NCBI RefSeq assembly: GCF_027891095.1 | Contig: NZ_JAQIIO010000006.1 | Coordinates: 181,974 to 245,973, forward strand | Length of the DNA: 64,000 bases | Direction: 5' to 3' | Origin: Aliiroseovarius salicola | GTDB lineage: Bacteria; Pseudomonadota; Alphaproteobacteria; Rhodobacterales; Rhodobacteraceae | Part shown: positions 1-8,689 of the stretch, in pieces | Layout of the letters: the number at the start of each line of letters is the position of its first letter | How positions within the stretch are numbered: the stretch's first letter is position 1 | Notes under the pieces: generated by a model | What the model saw: only the letters and a program-made list of their open reading frames with translations | Told to the model about the DNA's origin: nothing | Database searches by the model: none | Program-made: the position numbers and the translations under genes

Positions 1-605
1 CATGGGTTACACCATGAAACTTGTGCGGCCGCCCCCGTGGCCTATAGATTTCGCCCCCCAGTGGGCCATTACAAATTATCGAAAATCCCCCCCTAACCAA
101 AGGGGAAAAAGCGAACACAGACTGCCCAGGAAAAAAGAAGTGGTTAATTTTTGGACAAAATGTGGAAAAAATAAGGCAGTCGGATTTTAACGATTGTTTC
201 CTATAAATTGTTCTTTCTCACAGAAAACGTGCAAAGCATTCACTTTGAATTTGCAATTAACCAGGAAAAATTCTTTTTTTATTAGGGGTGAAATCCCGCA
301 TAAGTGGTAATCTTTGTGCATTTGTTTCCAGATCCTACACAGTCTTCACCGTATGAATACGGAAATAGAGTTCACTGAAATAATCTATATATTGTATGAA
401 ATTTTACGGATGTTTGATCTTCTATTGGGGTCAATTCTTTCAAATTCGACAGATTGTTTCCTGATGATAAATTACCGTTGGAGAAGCTTTAGAATCGTTA
501 GCAACTACCTGTGTAGAATTCACAGGGGCGACTAACAGCGTTCAAACCATATTGAAGTGACGCAAGCCAAAGGCATGTTTGACGATAACGAGCTTCACAA
601 TTCAA
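1..605. other. A+T-rich stretch without a supported gene (left edge)
   Basis: No reading frame here has coding character or a recognisable product. After about position 120 the DNA is clearly richer in A and T than the rest of the window and carries many short A and T runs. It lies downstream of the leftward PLP-enzyme gene, so it may hold the control region of a gene beyond the window edge. A nonamer one base away from a DnaA-box consensus lies at 161-169, but it is isolated. Confidence 0.5.
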
Positions 606-1709
606 TTAGATACTGGAAAGGCTGTTCAGAATGTCATCCAATAGTGCCGAAACCGGCTCGCAGCCTACGGATAGTCTTACATACCCAGCTGGGACGTCAT
701 CTCCCCAGCGGGCGCGACGTTCGGCAGAACTATGAACCCCACCAAAAGACGTTGCCGGTCGCAGGAACTTGCAGCCGGAAATGAACCTTTCCGCAGCGGA
801 CTCATTTTTCAGCGTCATCGTAATAAGAAAACCAAACGTTGACATTTGCTGCGACGCGATCAAGTGACCCGGGTCATCCGGCAATCCCGGATAGCGTATT
901 GATATCAGGTTTTTATGACCCTCAAAAGCGGTCGCGATTTCTAGCGCCGACTGACACATACGATCAAACCGGACATCCAGCGTTTCAAGCCCTCGATGCA
1001 ACAACCACGCGGCCTGAGGACCGGGAATGGCCCCTGACATCTTTCGCCAGCTTACAACGCGCCCGAACAGCGTCTCGTCCCGCGTGGCCACATGGCCCAT
1101 CAACAAGTCTGAATGCCCACCTGGCGCCTTGGTATCGGATGCCACAACGATATCGGCACCAAGATCCAGTGGTCGTTGCCCAAGCGGTGTCATCGTCGTG
1201 TTGTCAACGATACTCACCCCTCCCGCAGAACGAACCCGCGCCGTGACACCGGCGAGGTCACAAAGATCGAGGCCCGGATTGGATGGGGTTTCGATGAAGA
1301 CAACCTGATAGCTGCTCATATCATCCAGATCGTAGTCCAGAGTGCGTTTTTCGATAATCTCCACACCAAGACCGGACAGAAATTCCTGTGCCAACACCCG
1401 GGTCACATAATAACCGTCTGACGGTATCAGAACCCGATCCCCGGCTTTCACCGTGGCAAAGAGAGCGGCTGATATTGCGGCCATTCCAGAGGGGAACGCC
1501 ACACATGGGGCGTCCTCCAAATGGCTGAGCAGATGTTCCAACACTTCCCAAGTGGGATTGTCCACCCGCCCATAACCCGCATGACCTGCTGGATCTCCCG
1601 GCAGATGAAACATCGAGCTAGTGACCAGAGGAGGAGCAATTGGCTCCCCTTTTGACAGGTCTTGCCCGCGCAGGTGCAGCGTTTTTGCACGTTTTTTATT
1701 GCTGAACAT
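606..1709 (-). CDS. Cys/Met metabolism PLP-dependent enzyme (cystathionine beta/gamma-lyase type)
   Basis: Fold-type I PLP enzyme of the transsulfuration family, acting in the cytosol on cystathionine or a related sulfur amino acid. The 367-residue product has the cofactor-phosphate motif FPSGMAA (residues 73-79), an aspartate in SIVDNTT near 169, and the Schiff-base lysine K194 in SDTKAPGGHSD. Length is close to the family norm of 380-400. An ATG at 1709 follows an AGGGA ribosome-binding site; a GTG one codon upstream is also possible. Sequence alone does not separate beta-lyase (metC), gamma-lyase and gamma-synthase. The gene stands alone, with tRNA-Leu just upstream. Confidence 0.85.
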   Translation of the reverse strand: MFSNKKRAKTLHLRGQDLSKGEPIAPPLVTSSMFHLPGDPAGHAGYGRVDNPTWEVLEHLLSHLEDAPCVAFPSGMAAISAALFATVKAGDRVLIPSDGYYVTRVLAQEFLSGLGVEIIEKRTLDYDLDDMSSYQVVFIETPSNPGLDLCDLAGVTARVRSAGGVSIVDNTTMTPLGQRPLDLGADIVVASDTKAPGGHSDLLMGHVATRDETLFGRVVSWRKMSGAIPGPQAAWLLHRGLETLDVRFDRMCQSALEIATAFEGHKNLISIRYPGLPDDPGHLIASQQMSTFGFLITMTLKNESAAERFISGCKFLRPATSFGGVHSSAERRARWGDDVPAGYVRLSVGCEPVSALLDDILNSLSSI

Positions 1710-1772
1710 CACGTCCCTCTCAATCGAAATATCACAATGATCACCCCGATTGTCAGGGTTTGTCGAGGGGAT

Positions 1773-1858
1773 TGGTGCCCAAGGTGAGACTCGAACTCAC
1801 ACGATGTTACCATCGGGGGATTTTGAATCCCCTGCGTCTACCATTCCGCCACTTGGGC
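1773..1858 (-). tRNA. tRNA-Leu (anticodon CAA)
   Basis: The minus strand folds as a class II (long variable arm) tRNA of 86 nt. The acceptor arms are GCCCAAG and CTTGGGC, followed by discriminator A and an encoded CCA. The anticodon loop TTCAAAA sits between GGGGA and TCCCC, and the T-loop GTTCGAGTC is present. The anticodon CAA reads UUG leucine codons. Confidence 0.96.
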
Positions 1859-1928
1859 ACGTTCACATCGGATACAATTGCCGCGCGGAGAGGTCAACGG
1901 GTGAAAACACGGTTTTTTGACAAAGTGA

Positions 1929-1957
1929 GGCCCCGCCACGATTTTCATGGCGGGGTC
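1929..1957 (-). terminator. Hairpin downstream of dctM
   Basis: Ten-base arms GGCCCCGCCA (1929-1938) and TGGCGGGGTC (1948-1957) form a strong G+C-rich stem with a 9-nt loop. The hairpin lies just after the leftward dctM stop and before tRNA-Leu. The following T-run is weak, so it may act as a terminator or as a 3'-end stabiliser. Confidence 0.6.
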
Positions 1958-1980
1958 GTTTCTAAAACTGGCGTATCTCG

Positions 1981-3333
1981 TCAGAACAAGACGCCCACAA
2001 GCCAGAGCGTGATCCCTGGGAAAGCAACCAACACCACCACACGAATAAGGTCTGACAGCACAAACGGGGCCACGCCACGATAGGTTTGCACCATGGGAAT
2101 GTCGCGTGCCATCGAGTTGATAATGAAGAGGTTCATGCCGACGGGAGGCGTGATCAACCCGACCTCAACGACAATCAGCGCAAGGATACCAAACCAGATC
2201 CCTGCCTCTTCTGGGGTCAGTCCAAAATCTAGAACTTCAACAATCGGATAGAAGATCGGGATGGTCAGCAGGATCATGGACAGGCTGTCCATCACGCATC
2301 CGAATATCAGGTAAGCCACCAGCATCAGTGCCAAGATCAGAAGGGGTGAGAAGCCTTGCCCGACGACCCAATCCGCAAGCTGCATCGGTGCTTGCGTGAA
2401 AGCCAAGAACGAGTTGAAGATCTGCGCGCCCAACACGATGAAGAAAATCATTGCGGTGGATTGTGCAGTGGCCAGAACGCTGTCGAGGAACCCTTTCCAA
2501 GTCAGCCCACCGGTCATAACGCCGTAAAGCCCAGTGGCAACAGCGCCAACGGCTGCACCCTCGGTGGGCGTAAACAGTGCCTGAACGCCGGTCTTGGTCC
2601 AATTCCAGTCTCCTGCGATACCGCCCATGACCAATCCGAAAATCACTACCACCGGCCAGATCGACAGGAGTGTACGGAACCGATGCCCATAGGGAACCCG
2701 TTCCGCAGTTGTGGCGCTGTCAGGATTGATGCGCACCATAACGGCGACAGTCAGCATGTAACCAAGTGCGGCAAGGATCCCCGGAACCAAAGCTGCAATG
2801 AACATCTTCACGATGTTCTGCTCGGTCAGGATCGCGTAGATCACGAGGATGACGGATGGAGGGATGAGAATGCCCAACGTCCCACCAGCTGCCAACACCC
2901 CGGTGGACAGCGCATCGGAATATCCGCGTTTGCGCATCTCAGGCAAAGCCACCTGCCCCATGGTGGAGGCGGTCGCCAGCGAAGAACCACAGACCGCGCC
3001 AAAGCCGGCACAGGCCCCCACGGCAGCCATCGCCACACCGCCTTTGCGGTGGCCCAGCCAGTCAGATGCCGCATTAAACAATGCCCCGGACATACCCGAT
3101 TTGGTGGCAAACTGCCCCATCAGCAGGAACAGCGGTACAATTGACAGCGAGTAGCTTGAGAACGTGTCATATGAAAGCGTCTTGAGCTGGCTCAGCGTCA
3201 CCTTCGGGTGACCCATCATGTACCAGATCCCAAAAAACCCGGTCAGCCCCATAGCAAGTCCAATGGGCAGGCGCAGGAAAATCGCCAAAAGCATCAGCGC
3301 AAAGGCGAGTATTGCAAGTTCGATACCGGTCAT
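1981..3333 (-). CDS. dctM: TRAP transporter large permease (DctM)
   Basis: Large membrane subunit of a tripartite ATP-independent periplasmic transporter, the sodium-coupled channel component in the inner membrane. The protein is 450 residues and almost wholly hydrophobic, with the roughly 12-helix pattern of the DctM family. Typical segments include GSSLATASTMGQVALPEM near residue 115 and the LTIPIFYPIVEVL and GLITPPVGMNLFIIN blocks near the C-terminus. The ATG at 3333 overlaps the dctQ stop by four bases (ATGA), so the two are translationally coupled. It is the third gene of dctP-Q-M. The substrate cannot be read from the sequence; C4-dicarboxylates or other organic acids are typical for the family. 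Confidence 0.93.
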   Translation of the reverse strand: MTGIELAILAFALMLLAIFLRLPIGLAMGLTGFFGIWYMMGHPKVTLSQLKTLSYDTFSSYSLSIVPLFLLMGQFATKSGMSGALFNAASDWLGHRKGGVAMAAVGACAGFGAVCGSSLATASTMGQVALPEMRKRGYSDALSTGVLAAGGTLGILIPPSVILVIYAILTEQNIVKMFIAALVPGILAALGYMLTVAVMVRINPDSATTAERVPYGHRFRTLLSIWPVVVIFGLVMGGIAGDWNWTKTGVQALFTPTEGAAVGAVATGLYGVMTGGLTWKGFLDSVLATAQSTAMIFFIVLGAQIFNSFLAFTQAPMQLADWVVGQGFSPLLILALMLVAYLIFGCVMDSLSMILLTIPIFYPIVEVLDFGLTPEEAGIWFGILALIVVEVGLITPPVGMNLFIINSMARDIPMVQTYRGVAPFVLSDLIRVVVLVAFPGITLWLVGVLF

Positions 3334-3914
3334 ACGTGGCGCTCCTTGCCATCCAGAACCCAATTAAATGACCGCCATGTGGTATAGGCAGCAACGAGCA
3401 GGAAAAATCCGGCCCCGATCGTGCAGAGGCCGAAGGGGATCCAAAGCGGGACCTCAAGCTCGTATGTGCTTTCGGCAAAGAACGGTTTCGATCCCAAATT
3501 GAAAAATGCCCGGACAGCGTCAGAGCCATAGGGAAACTTTTCACCAAACCCCAGCCACAAGCGCCACAGAATGATAAAGGCCGCACCGGTCAGCAAAACA
3601 TCTCCGATAAATCCCAATATCGCCTGTTTGCGATCAGATAAACGCGAAATGAAGATATCGACCGTTACGTGGCCGCGCTTCAGTTGGCACCAGGGCATGA
3701 AGGCGAATACGGCCACAGCACAGCCCATTTCAACAATTTCAAAATCACCTTTGACCGGGGCCAGGCCGAAACCGGAAAGCGCACGACCAATGATCGAGAC
3801 CACAGTTGTCAACGCGATGGCGACCAACACTGCCCCACCAGAATAGGCCATCCAGCGGCTGAGAAATTCCATGAGGCGCCCGACGCGCTGTTCCGCAGAT
3901 TTCGCAATTGCCAC
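3330..3914 (-). CDS. dctQ: TRAP transporter small permease (DctQ)
   Basis: Small four-helix membrane subunit that supports DctM in a TRAP transporter. The 194-residue product has four hydrophobic segments, near residues 22-42, 60-78, 92-115 and 155-178. The MPWCQLKRGHVTVDIF stretch is typical of the family, where a basic and aromatic loop follows helix 2. It lies about 100 bp after dctP, separated by a hairpin region, and overlaps dctM by ATGA. Confidence 0.9.
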   Translation of the reverse strand: MAIAKSAEQRVGRLMEFLSRWMAYSGGAVLVAIALTTVVSIIGRALSGFGLAPVKGDFEIVEMGCAVAVFAFMPWCQLKRGHVTVDIFISRLSDRKQAILGFIGDVLLTGAAFIILWRLWLGFGEKFPYGSDAVRAFFNLGSKPFFAESTYELEVPLWIPFGLCTIGAGFFLLVAAYTTWRSFNWVLDGKERHV

Positions 3915-3937
3915 GTTGCCCCCTCCCTCTGACTGTT

Positions 3938-3996
3938 CCCGGATTTGTTCAGGGTATATCTAAGAAAAATCCGGGCACACCACGAAGGTTGCCCGG
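3938..3996 (-). promoter_or_regulatory. Alternative hairpins between dctP and dctQ
   Basis: Read on the minus strand, CCGGGCA (3996-3990) pairs with TGCCCGG (3977-3971) and is followed at once by ATTTTTCTT, which resembles an intrinsic terminator. A second stem pairs CCCGGATTT (3975-3967) with AAATCCGGG (3946-3938). The two stems share the CCCGG segment, so they cannot form together. Partial termination or 3'-end protection here would raise dctP expression over dctQM, as is common when a binding protein is needed in excess. That role is inferred. Confidence 0.6.
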
Positions 3997-4015
3997 AAAT
4001 TTGTTCAACACCAGA

Positions 4016-5053
4016 TCACTGGTCGGCGTATTTCGCTATAAGATCTTTAGCCAAAGCGACCATGCCCTCGCCATCGAGCCCTTTCGACGTCATGTCAGCG
4101 GCCCAGGCTTCGACCTGTGCATCACCGATGGTTTTGATTTCGGCCACCAGCGCCGGATCCAGTTCGTGGATCTTATTATCGGTACCGGCCACGATTTCAC
4201 GACCGATTACGTCCCCTTTGTCGAATGAGGCCCCAGCCCAACCCGAGGTTTCCAAACCGGAGTTGGCGTCGATTACGGCCTTCAGATCGTCCGGCAGACC
4301 GGCATAGGTGTCCTTGTTCATCGCCCAGATGAAGAAAGTGTTATAGAGCGAACGGTCACCCGGGATTTCGGTATGCGCGTCCGCCAGTTCATGCACTTTC
4401 AGGGGCGGAACGATTTCCCACGGGATCACGCCCCCTTCAACGACACCTTTCGACAGGCTTTCCGGGAAGGTCGGCAACGGCATCCCTACCGGGGTCGCGC
4501 CGAGAGTTTCAAAGAGTGTATTGGCCTGACGCGATGGGCCGCGCAGTTTCAGGCCGTCAAAATCTGCAAGCGCCATGACAGGCTCGCCTTTTTTGTGGAT
4601 CACACCCGGACCATGCACGTGGGTGGCGAGAAGATGCACATCACCCATGCGATCTTTCAGGTATTTCTCTGAAAACTCCCACGCTGCTTTCGAAGACGCT
4701 TCGGCGTTGCGGCCCGTCATGAAGGGCAGCTCAAATGCTTCTGCCTCAGGGAAACGACCGGGTGTGTAAGCTGGCAGCGCCCAGCCACAATCAATTACAC
4801 CATCGCGGATCTGATCATAAAGGGCCTGTGGTTTACCGCCCAATTGCATGGCCGGGTAAAGTTCAACTTTGATACGGCCACCGCTTTCTTTTTCCACTTT
4901 CTCAGCCCAAGGCGTCATGAAATAGAGCGGGGTCGATCCTTTCGGCGGCAGGAAGTGCTGACACCGGAGTGTGACCTCTTGCGCAAAACTTGCTGTGGCT
5001 GTGAAGCCCAGAACGACAGCACCGGCAAGGGCAGTTTTCAGAGTGAATTTCAT
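4016..5053 (-). CDS. dctP: TRAP transporter substrate-binding protein (DctP)
   Basis: Periplasmic solute receptor that hands ligand to DctQM. The 345-residue product begins with a signal peptide (KFTLKTALAG, a hydrophobic run, then ASFAQ with a likely cut after Ala). The mature part has the DctP fold with the family arginine in the GLKLRGPSRQ segment, which in known members salt-bridges the carboxylate of the ligand. The ATG at 5053 is preceded by GGGAGGAAG; an in-frame ATG five codons earlier would overlap that site. It is the first gene of dctP-Q-M. The ligand is unknown, but a carboxylate is likely because of the conserved arginine. Confidence 0.92.
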   Translation of the reverse strand: MKFTLKTALAGAVVLGFTATASFAQEVTLRCQHFLPPKGSTPLYFMTPWAEKVEKESGGRIKVELYPAMQLGGKPQALYDQIRDGVIDCGWALPAYTPGRFPEAEAFELPFMTGRNAEASSKAAWEFSEKYLKDRMGDVHLLATHVHGPGVIHKKGEPVMALADFDGLKLRGPSRQANTLFETLGATPVGMPLPTFPESLSKGVVEGGVIPWEIVPPLKVHELADAHTEIPGDRSLYNTFFIWAMNKDTYAGLPDDLKAVIDANSGLETSGWAGASFDKGDVIGREIVAGTDNKIHELDPALVAEIKTIGDAQVEAWAADMTSKGLDGEGMVALAKDLIAKYADQ

Positions 5054-5224
5054 TTCGCTTCCTCCCAAAAGGCGAACGTTACATTTCTTGCAGGCAATGA
5101 CCCGTGAGCCTCATATTATTGCCCGTCGAGGCGATAAGAGCAGGCTTATGAGCGTTAAGCAAGAACAATCGACCGACCGGTCAGCTTTACTGCGACGCAA
5201 CTTCCTTTTGGTAGCCATATTTCA

Positions 5225-5236
5225 TTGCATATGCAA
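5225..5236. promoter_or_regulatory. 12-bp perfect palindrome upstream of dctP
   Basis: TTGCATATGCAA is a perfect palindrome about 170 bp upstream of the dctP start, inside the 296-bp intergenic stretch before the metallopeptidase stop. The size and symmetry suit a dimeric repressor site, for example of the GntR or LacI type. No such regulator gene is in the window, so this is only a candidate operator. Confidence 0.35.
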
Positions 5237-5349
5237 CAGTATACTTAACCTGTTATATTTCTGAAAGAAATTGATCCATGACGGGAAAACCAAATCTTCA
5301 TACCTACGGATTCTTGAGCGTAAGAATCAGATTCGAGAGTATCAACCTG

Positions 5350-6198
5350 TCAGATTCGATTGGCTGAAAAGGTATCGCATTTCCGAATATCTCCAGTTTT
5401 ATACCCGGTGCTGAACCAGCGCATTCGCTGTTCCGATGTCCCATGGGTGAAGGTGTGTGGCATCGGAGTTCGACCTGCGTTTTGCTGCAAAGTATCATCA
5501 CCAATCTGACGAGCAGCATTTACAGCTTCGCCAATATCGCCTTGTTCTAGTGTTCCAAATTGTTGTTCAACTTCCCTTGCCCAAAGGCCCGAAAAACAAT
5601 CCGCCTGCAATTCAATCCGCACAGAAATTCCGTTGCTTTCAGACTGACTGACCTGCTGGCGCAGTTGATTGGCTCTACCCAGGATTCCTAATTCATTTTG
5701 CACATGGTGCGCGACTTCGTGGGCAACGACATAAGCGGCAGCAAAATCACCGCCTGCCCCAAGCTTTTGAGACATTGTGGTGAAAAAACCTGTGTCCAAA
5801 TAAACCTTGCGATCGCCGGGACAATAGAATGGGCCAGTGGCTCCAGAAGCACCGCCACACGGGCTTTGGGTTATTCCTTTGTAAAGCACCAGCGTGACAG
5901 GAGTATACTGATCTCCCAACTGTTTGCGGAAAATTCCGGCCCAGACTTCTTCTGTGTCGGCAAGAGTCACCGAAACGAACTCGCCCGCCTGACGATCTGC
6001 ATCAGTAATTGTGCCTCCGGTGGATTGTGGCGCAAGGCTATCTTCCAACAATGGCGAAACATCCACACCGGTAAAATAGCCAATAGCCACAATGGCAAGG
6101 ATCCCAAGCCCCCCCAGCTGCATACCGCCACGACCGCCGCCCCTGCGACCTCGCCGATCTTCGATATTGCGACTTCCGCGTCGCCCTTTCCATTTCAT
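5350..6198 (-). CDS. Neutral zinc metallopeptidase, YpfJ family
   Basis: Predicted membrane-anchored zinc metallopeptidase (PF04228 family). The 282-residue protein starts with an Arg/Gly-rich cytoplasmic tail (residues 1-26) and one membrane helix near 28-45. The periplasmic domain carries the HEVAH zinc motif at 160-164 and a candidate third ligand in ELQADCFSG near 205. A paired SPCGG...FYCPGD segment could form a disulfide. Substrates of this family are not known. It is monocistronic, with an ATG start at 6198 directly followed by the basic tail. Confidence 0.88.
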   Translation of the reverse strand: MKWKGRRGSRNIEDRRGRRGGGRGGMQLGGLGILAIVAIGYFTGVDVSPLLEDSLAPQSTGGTITDADRQAGEFVSVTLADTEEVWAGIFRKQLGDQYTPVTLVLYKGITQSPCGGASGATGPFYCPGDRKVYLDTGFFTTMSQKLGAGGDFAAAYVVAHEVAHHVQNELGILGRANQLRQQVSQSESNGISVRIELQADCFSGLWAREVEQQFGTLEQGDIGEAVNAARQIGDDTLQQNAGRTPMPHTFTHGTSEQRMRWFSTGYKTGDIRKCDTFSANRI

Positions 6199-6306
6199 GC
6201 CTCGCTCCCTTACTCGTAAATTAACACCAGTCTACTGCAGCTTTCGATTACCTCAAACAAGATTGCTTGACCTTCCCTTACGGTCATGTTTCGTGGAGGA
6301 AAGAAA

Positions 6307-6903
6307 TTGAAATCTGAGACGAGCATGATCAGACGCCTCTACAACTGGACGATGGGTTTGGCTGAACATCCCCATGCCCTATGGGCGCTGGCCTTTGTTG
6401 CCTTTTTGGAAAGCTCGGTCTTTCCGATCCCGCCAGACATCCTGATGATCCCGATGATTATAGCCGCCCCAAGCCGCGCCTTCCTGATTGCTGGCATTGC
6501 ACTGGTGTCTTCAGTTCTGGGAGGCATGTTTGGATATCTGATCGGCTGGGGTGTGTTTGAAAGCGTCGGGCGGCCTGTGCTTGAGTTCTATGGCAAGACA
6601 GACAATTTCGACACCTTTGCCCAAACCTATAATGACTGGGGTGCCTGGGCGGTGCTGATCGCTGGTGTTACCCCCTTCCCATATAAGGTCATCACTATTC
6701 TCTCGGGGTCCACCGGATTGAATTTTGGCGTCTTCATGGTGGCATCCGTCATCGCCCGCGGCCTGCGTTTCTTTATTGTGGCCGCACTCTTGTGGAAATT
6801 CGGTGCTCCGATCCGAGACTTCATTGAGCGTCGATTGGGGCTTGTATTCACTCTCTTCGTGGTGATCCTTCTTGGTGGCTTCTATCTGGTGAAATACCTA
6901 TGA
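6307..6903 (+). CDS. YqaA/DedA-family (SNARE-associated type) inner-membrane protein
   Basis: Integral membrane protein of the DedA/VTT superfamily, whose members are linked to lipid scrambling and envelope homeostasis. The segments ESSVFPIPPDILMIPM near the N-terminus and GVTPFPYKVITILSG in the middle are family signatures. The start is uncertain. GGAGGA (6295-6300) sits six bases before a TTG at 6307, while the first ATG of the conserved region (MIRRLYNW, 6325) has only a weak site. The TTG start is chosen here. The stop overlaps the dsbB start (ATGA), so the two genes are coupled. Confidence 0.88.
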   Translation: MKSETSMIRRLYNWTMGLAEHPHALWALAFVAFLESSVFPIPPDILMIPMIIAAPSRAFLIAGIALVSSVLGGMFGYLIGWGVFESVGRPVLEFYGKTDNFDTFAQTYNDWGAWAVLIAGVTPFPYKVITILSGSTGLNFGVFMVASVIARGLRFFIVAALLWKFGAPIRDFIERRLGLVFTLFVVILLGGFYLVKYL

Positions 6904-7403
6904 ACATGATCCGAAACCTGACCTTTACTAAACTTGTGATCCTCGCGACCGCCGGTTCCATCTTTGTACTGGGCGGGGCCTTTATATTTCAGGCCCTTGG
7001 CTATGCCCCCTGCAAACTCTGCCTGTGGCAGCGCTGGCCCCATGCGGCGGCCATCGTGTTTGGAGGGGCAGCGCTTGCCTCACAAAAACGTATTCTGGCG
7101 TGGCTTGGTGCAGCGTCTGCCGCAACCACATCAGCGACCGGCGTATACCATTCAGGTGTTGAACGCGCTTTGTGGGAAGGTCCGACAACCTGCTCCGGGT
7201 CCAGCAATATCGGTAGCATGAGCGCCGATGACCTTCTCAACAGCATCATGACCGCGCCTTTGGTGCGGTGCGACGAAATCCCGTGGAGGGTGTCGGACAT
7301 GATCCCTCTTGAGATCCTCGACATCACGATGGCCAATCTGAATGCACTGGGATCTGCGGTATTTGCAATCCTCTGGATCATGGCTGTGCGCAAAGCGGAC
7401 TAA
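6900..7403 (+). CDS. dsbB: Disulfide bond formation protein B
   Basis: Inner-membrane quinone reductase that reoxidises DsbA. The 167-residue, four-helix protein has both expected periplasmic cysteine pairs: the C38-K-L-C41 redox pair with the adjacent LWQRWPH segment near the quinone site, and C98/C124 in the second loop. It is coupled to the preceding yqaA-like gene by a 4-bp overlap and followed by a clear terminator. No dsbA partner is visible in the window. Confidence 0.92.
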   Translation: MNMIRNLTFTKLVILATAGSIFVLGGAFIFQALGYAPCKLCLWQRWPHAAAIVFGGAALASQKRILAWLGAASAATTSATGVYHSGVERALWEGPTTCSGSSNIGSMSADDLLNSIMTAPLVRCDEIPWRVSDMIPLEILDITMANLNALGSAVFAILWIMAVRKAD

Positions 7404-7424
7404 TCTCGGCACGCCGACATGAAG

Positions 7425-7452
7425 CACCCGCTCAAATCGGGCGGGTGTTTTT
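7425..7452 (+). terminator. Intrinsic terminator after dsbB
   Basis: Arms CACCCGC (7425-7431) and GCGGGTG (7441-7447) form a stem followed by five T residues, 22 bp after the dsbB stop. It ends the rightward yqaA-dsbB unit before the convergent trmJ gene. Confidence 0.85.
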
Positions 7453-7466
7453 GATCAAGTATCGTC

Positions 7467-8210
7467 TTATTTATTGTCGATCTTGCGCAACAGCTGGCGC
7501 AACATTCCGTGGAACATCTGCACATCCTGACGTGTCAGCGGCATCCGGCTCCACATGTTGCGCAGGTTAACCTTCATCACCTCGGCTTTGGTCTCGGGGA
7601 AGAAGAACCCTTGCTCATCAAGGCGTGCCTCATAATGTTCCGCGAGTTTTTCGACCTCGATCACGCTTGCGGTTTCGGTAGTGGGCATCGACAGCACTTC
7701 ATGTTCCACGTCAGCGGTCTGGCGGCGGAACTCATAGGCGGTCAGCAAAACGCATTGAGCAAGATTTAAAGATGCAAACTCGGGGTTGACCGGCACTGTG
7801 ATGATGGCGTTGGCGACGGCCACATCATCATTCTCAAGCCCCGTGCGTTCAGGCCCAAAAAGAATGGCAACCTTTCGCCCGTCTCGCTGCATCTCGCGGC
7901 TCATGGCCATGGCGCGTTCAGGGCTGACCACCGGTTTGGTCATCTCTCTCGACCGCGCCGTGGTGGCAAAGACAAAATCACAATCCCCAACTGCATCTGC
8001 CACGCTGTCATGAATGGTTGAGGCGTCCAGAACACGCCCGGCACCCGAGGCCATCGCGACAGCATCCGGATTGGGCCATCCATCCCGCGGGGCCACAATT
8101 CGCATCCGCTCGAGCCCGAAGTTCAGCATCGCACGCGCGGCGGAACCGATATTCTGCCCCATTTGCGGACGCACCAGCACAATTGCGGGATCAGGACCCA
8201 ATTCGCTCAT
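7467..8210 (-). CDS. trmJ: tRNA/rRNA 2'-O-methyltransferase, TrmJ/SpoU family
   Basis: SAM-dependent SPOUT methyltransferase, most similar to TrmJ, which methylates the 2'-OH of position 32 in tRNAs. The 247-residue product has an N-terminal RPQMGQNIGSAARAM segment (motif 1 asparagine and arginine) and the knot motifs FGPERTGLEND and FASLNLAQCVLLTAYE. The ATG at 8210 begins MSELGPDPAIVLV, the natural family start; the open frame runs further upstream without family character. It stands alone, divergent from the TfoX-N gene. Confidence 0.9.
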   Translation of the reverse strand: MSELGPDPAIVLVRPQMGQNIGSAARAMLNFGLERMRIVAPRDGWPNPDAVAMASGAGRVLDASTIHDSVADAVGDCDFVFATTARSREMTKPVVSPERAMAMSREMQRDGRKVAILFGPERTGLENDDVAVANAIITVPVNPEFASLNLAQCVLLTAYEFRRQTADVEHEVLSMPTTETASVIEVEKLAEHYEARLDEQGFFFPETKAEVMKVNLRNMWSRMPLTRQDVQMFHGMLRQLLRKIDNK

Positions 8211-8279
8211 CTTGTCAGACCTTTCCAAATCACCGCGCCGTGATACGCTGGCCCTACCCCCATTTGCAAGGAGGCACGA

Positions 8280-8609
8280 ATGGCGTTTGACCCGGAAGTG
8301 TATGAAATCCTCGCCCATGACCTGATCGCGACCCCGGATATTGTGGAAAAGAAGATGTTTGGCGGCATCGCATTTATGTTGGCGGGCAATATGTTGTGCG
8401 GTGTTCACAGGGACGGAGCAATGTACCGCGTCGGAAAGGAGAACGAAGCTGAGGCACTGGCGCTTGATGGGGTGGAACCAATGGCATTTACCGGGCGGCG
8501 AATGGGTGGTTTTATCGATGCAAGCCGGGAGGCACTGAATGATGACGCAATTCGCGCCCAGCTGTTGCAACTTGCCACTTCATATGTTGCCACCCTACCC
8601 GCTAAATAA
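8280..8609 (+). CDS. TfoX N-terminal domain protein
   Basis: Small protein (109 residues) formed by the TfoX/Sxy N-terminal domain alone, recognised by KKMFGGIAFMLAGNMLCGV followed by the YRVG and MAFTGRRMGGFI blocks. In gamma-proteobacteria full-length TfoX promotes competence, but stand-alone N-domains in alphaproteobacteria have no settled role. The ATG follows a CAAGGAGG site. It may be cotranscribed with the ThiE-like gene 80 bp downstream. Confidence 0.88.
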   Translation: MAFDPEVYEILAHDLIATPDIVEKKMFGGIAFMLAGNMLCGVHRDGAMYRVGKENEAEALALDGVEPMAFTGRRMGGFIDASREALNDDAIRAQLLQLATSYVATLPAK

Positions 8610-8689
8610 CGCCCCTCTTGCAAAAACCGTCAATTGGCTCAATAAGCGCGAGAAGAAATTGGACGGGCAGTCTGGAAAGGACCAACGAC

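Noticed and set aside
161..169. DnaA-box-like nonamer TGTGGAAAA
   Set aside because: A single site with one mismatch; no cluster of boxes and no origin-linked genes nearby.
314..535. 73-codon frame in the left A+T-rich stretch
   Set aside because: It has no ribosome-binding site, domain or coding bias; such frames are expected by chance in A+T-rich DNA.
2356..3144. 262-codon rightward frame
   Set aside because: It is antisense to dctM, is rich in His, Gln and Arg and matches no family; the leftward frame has full DctM character.
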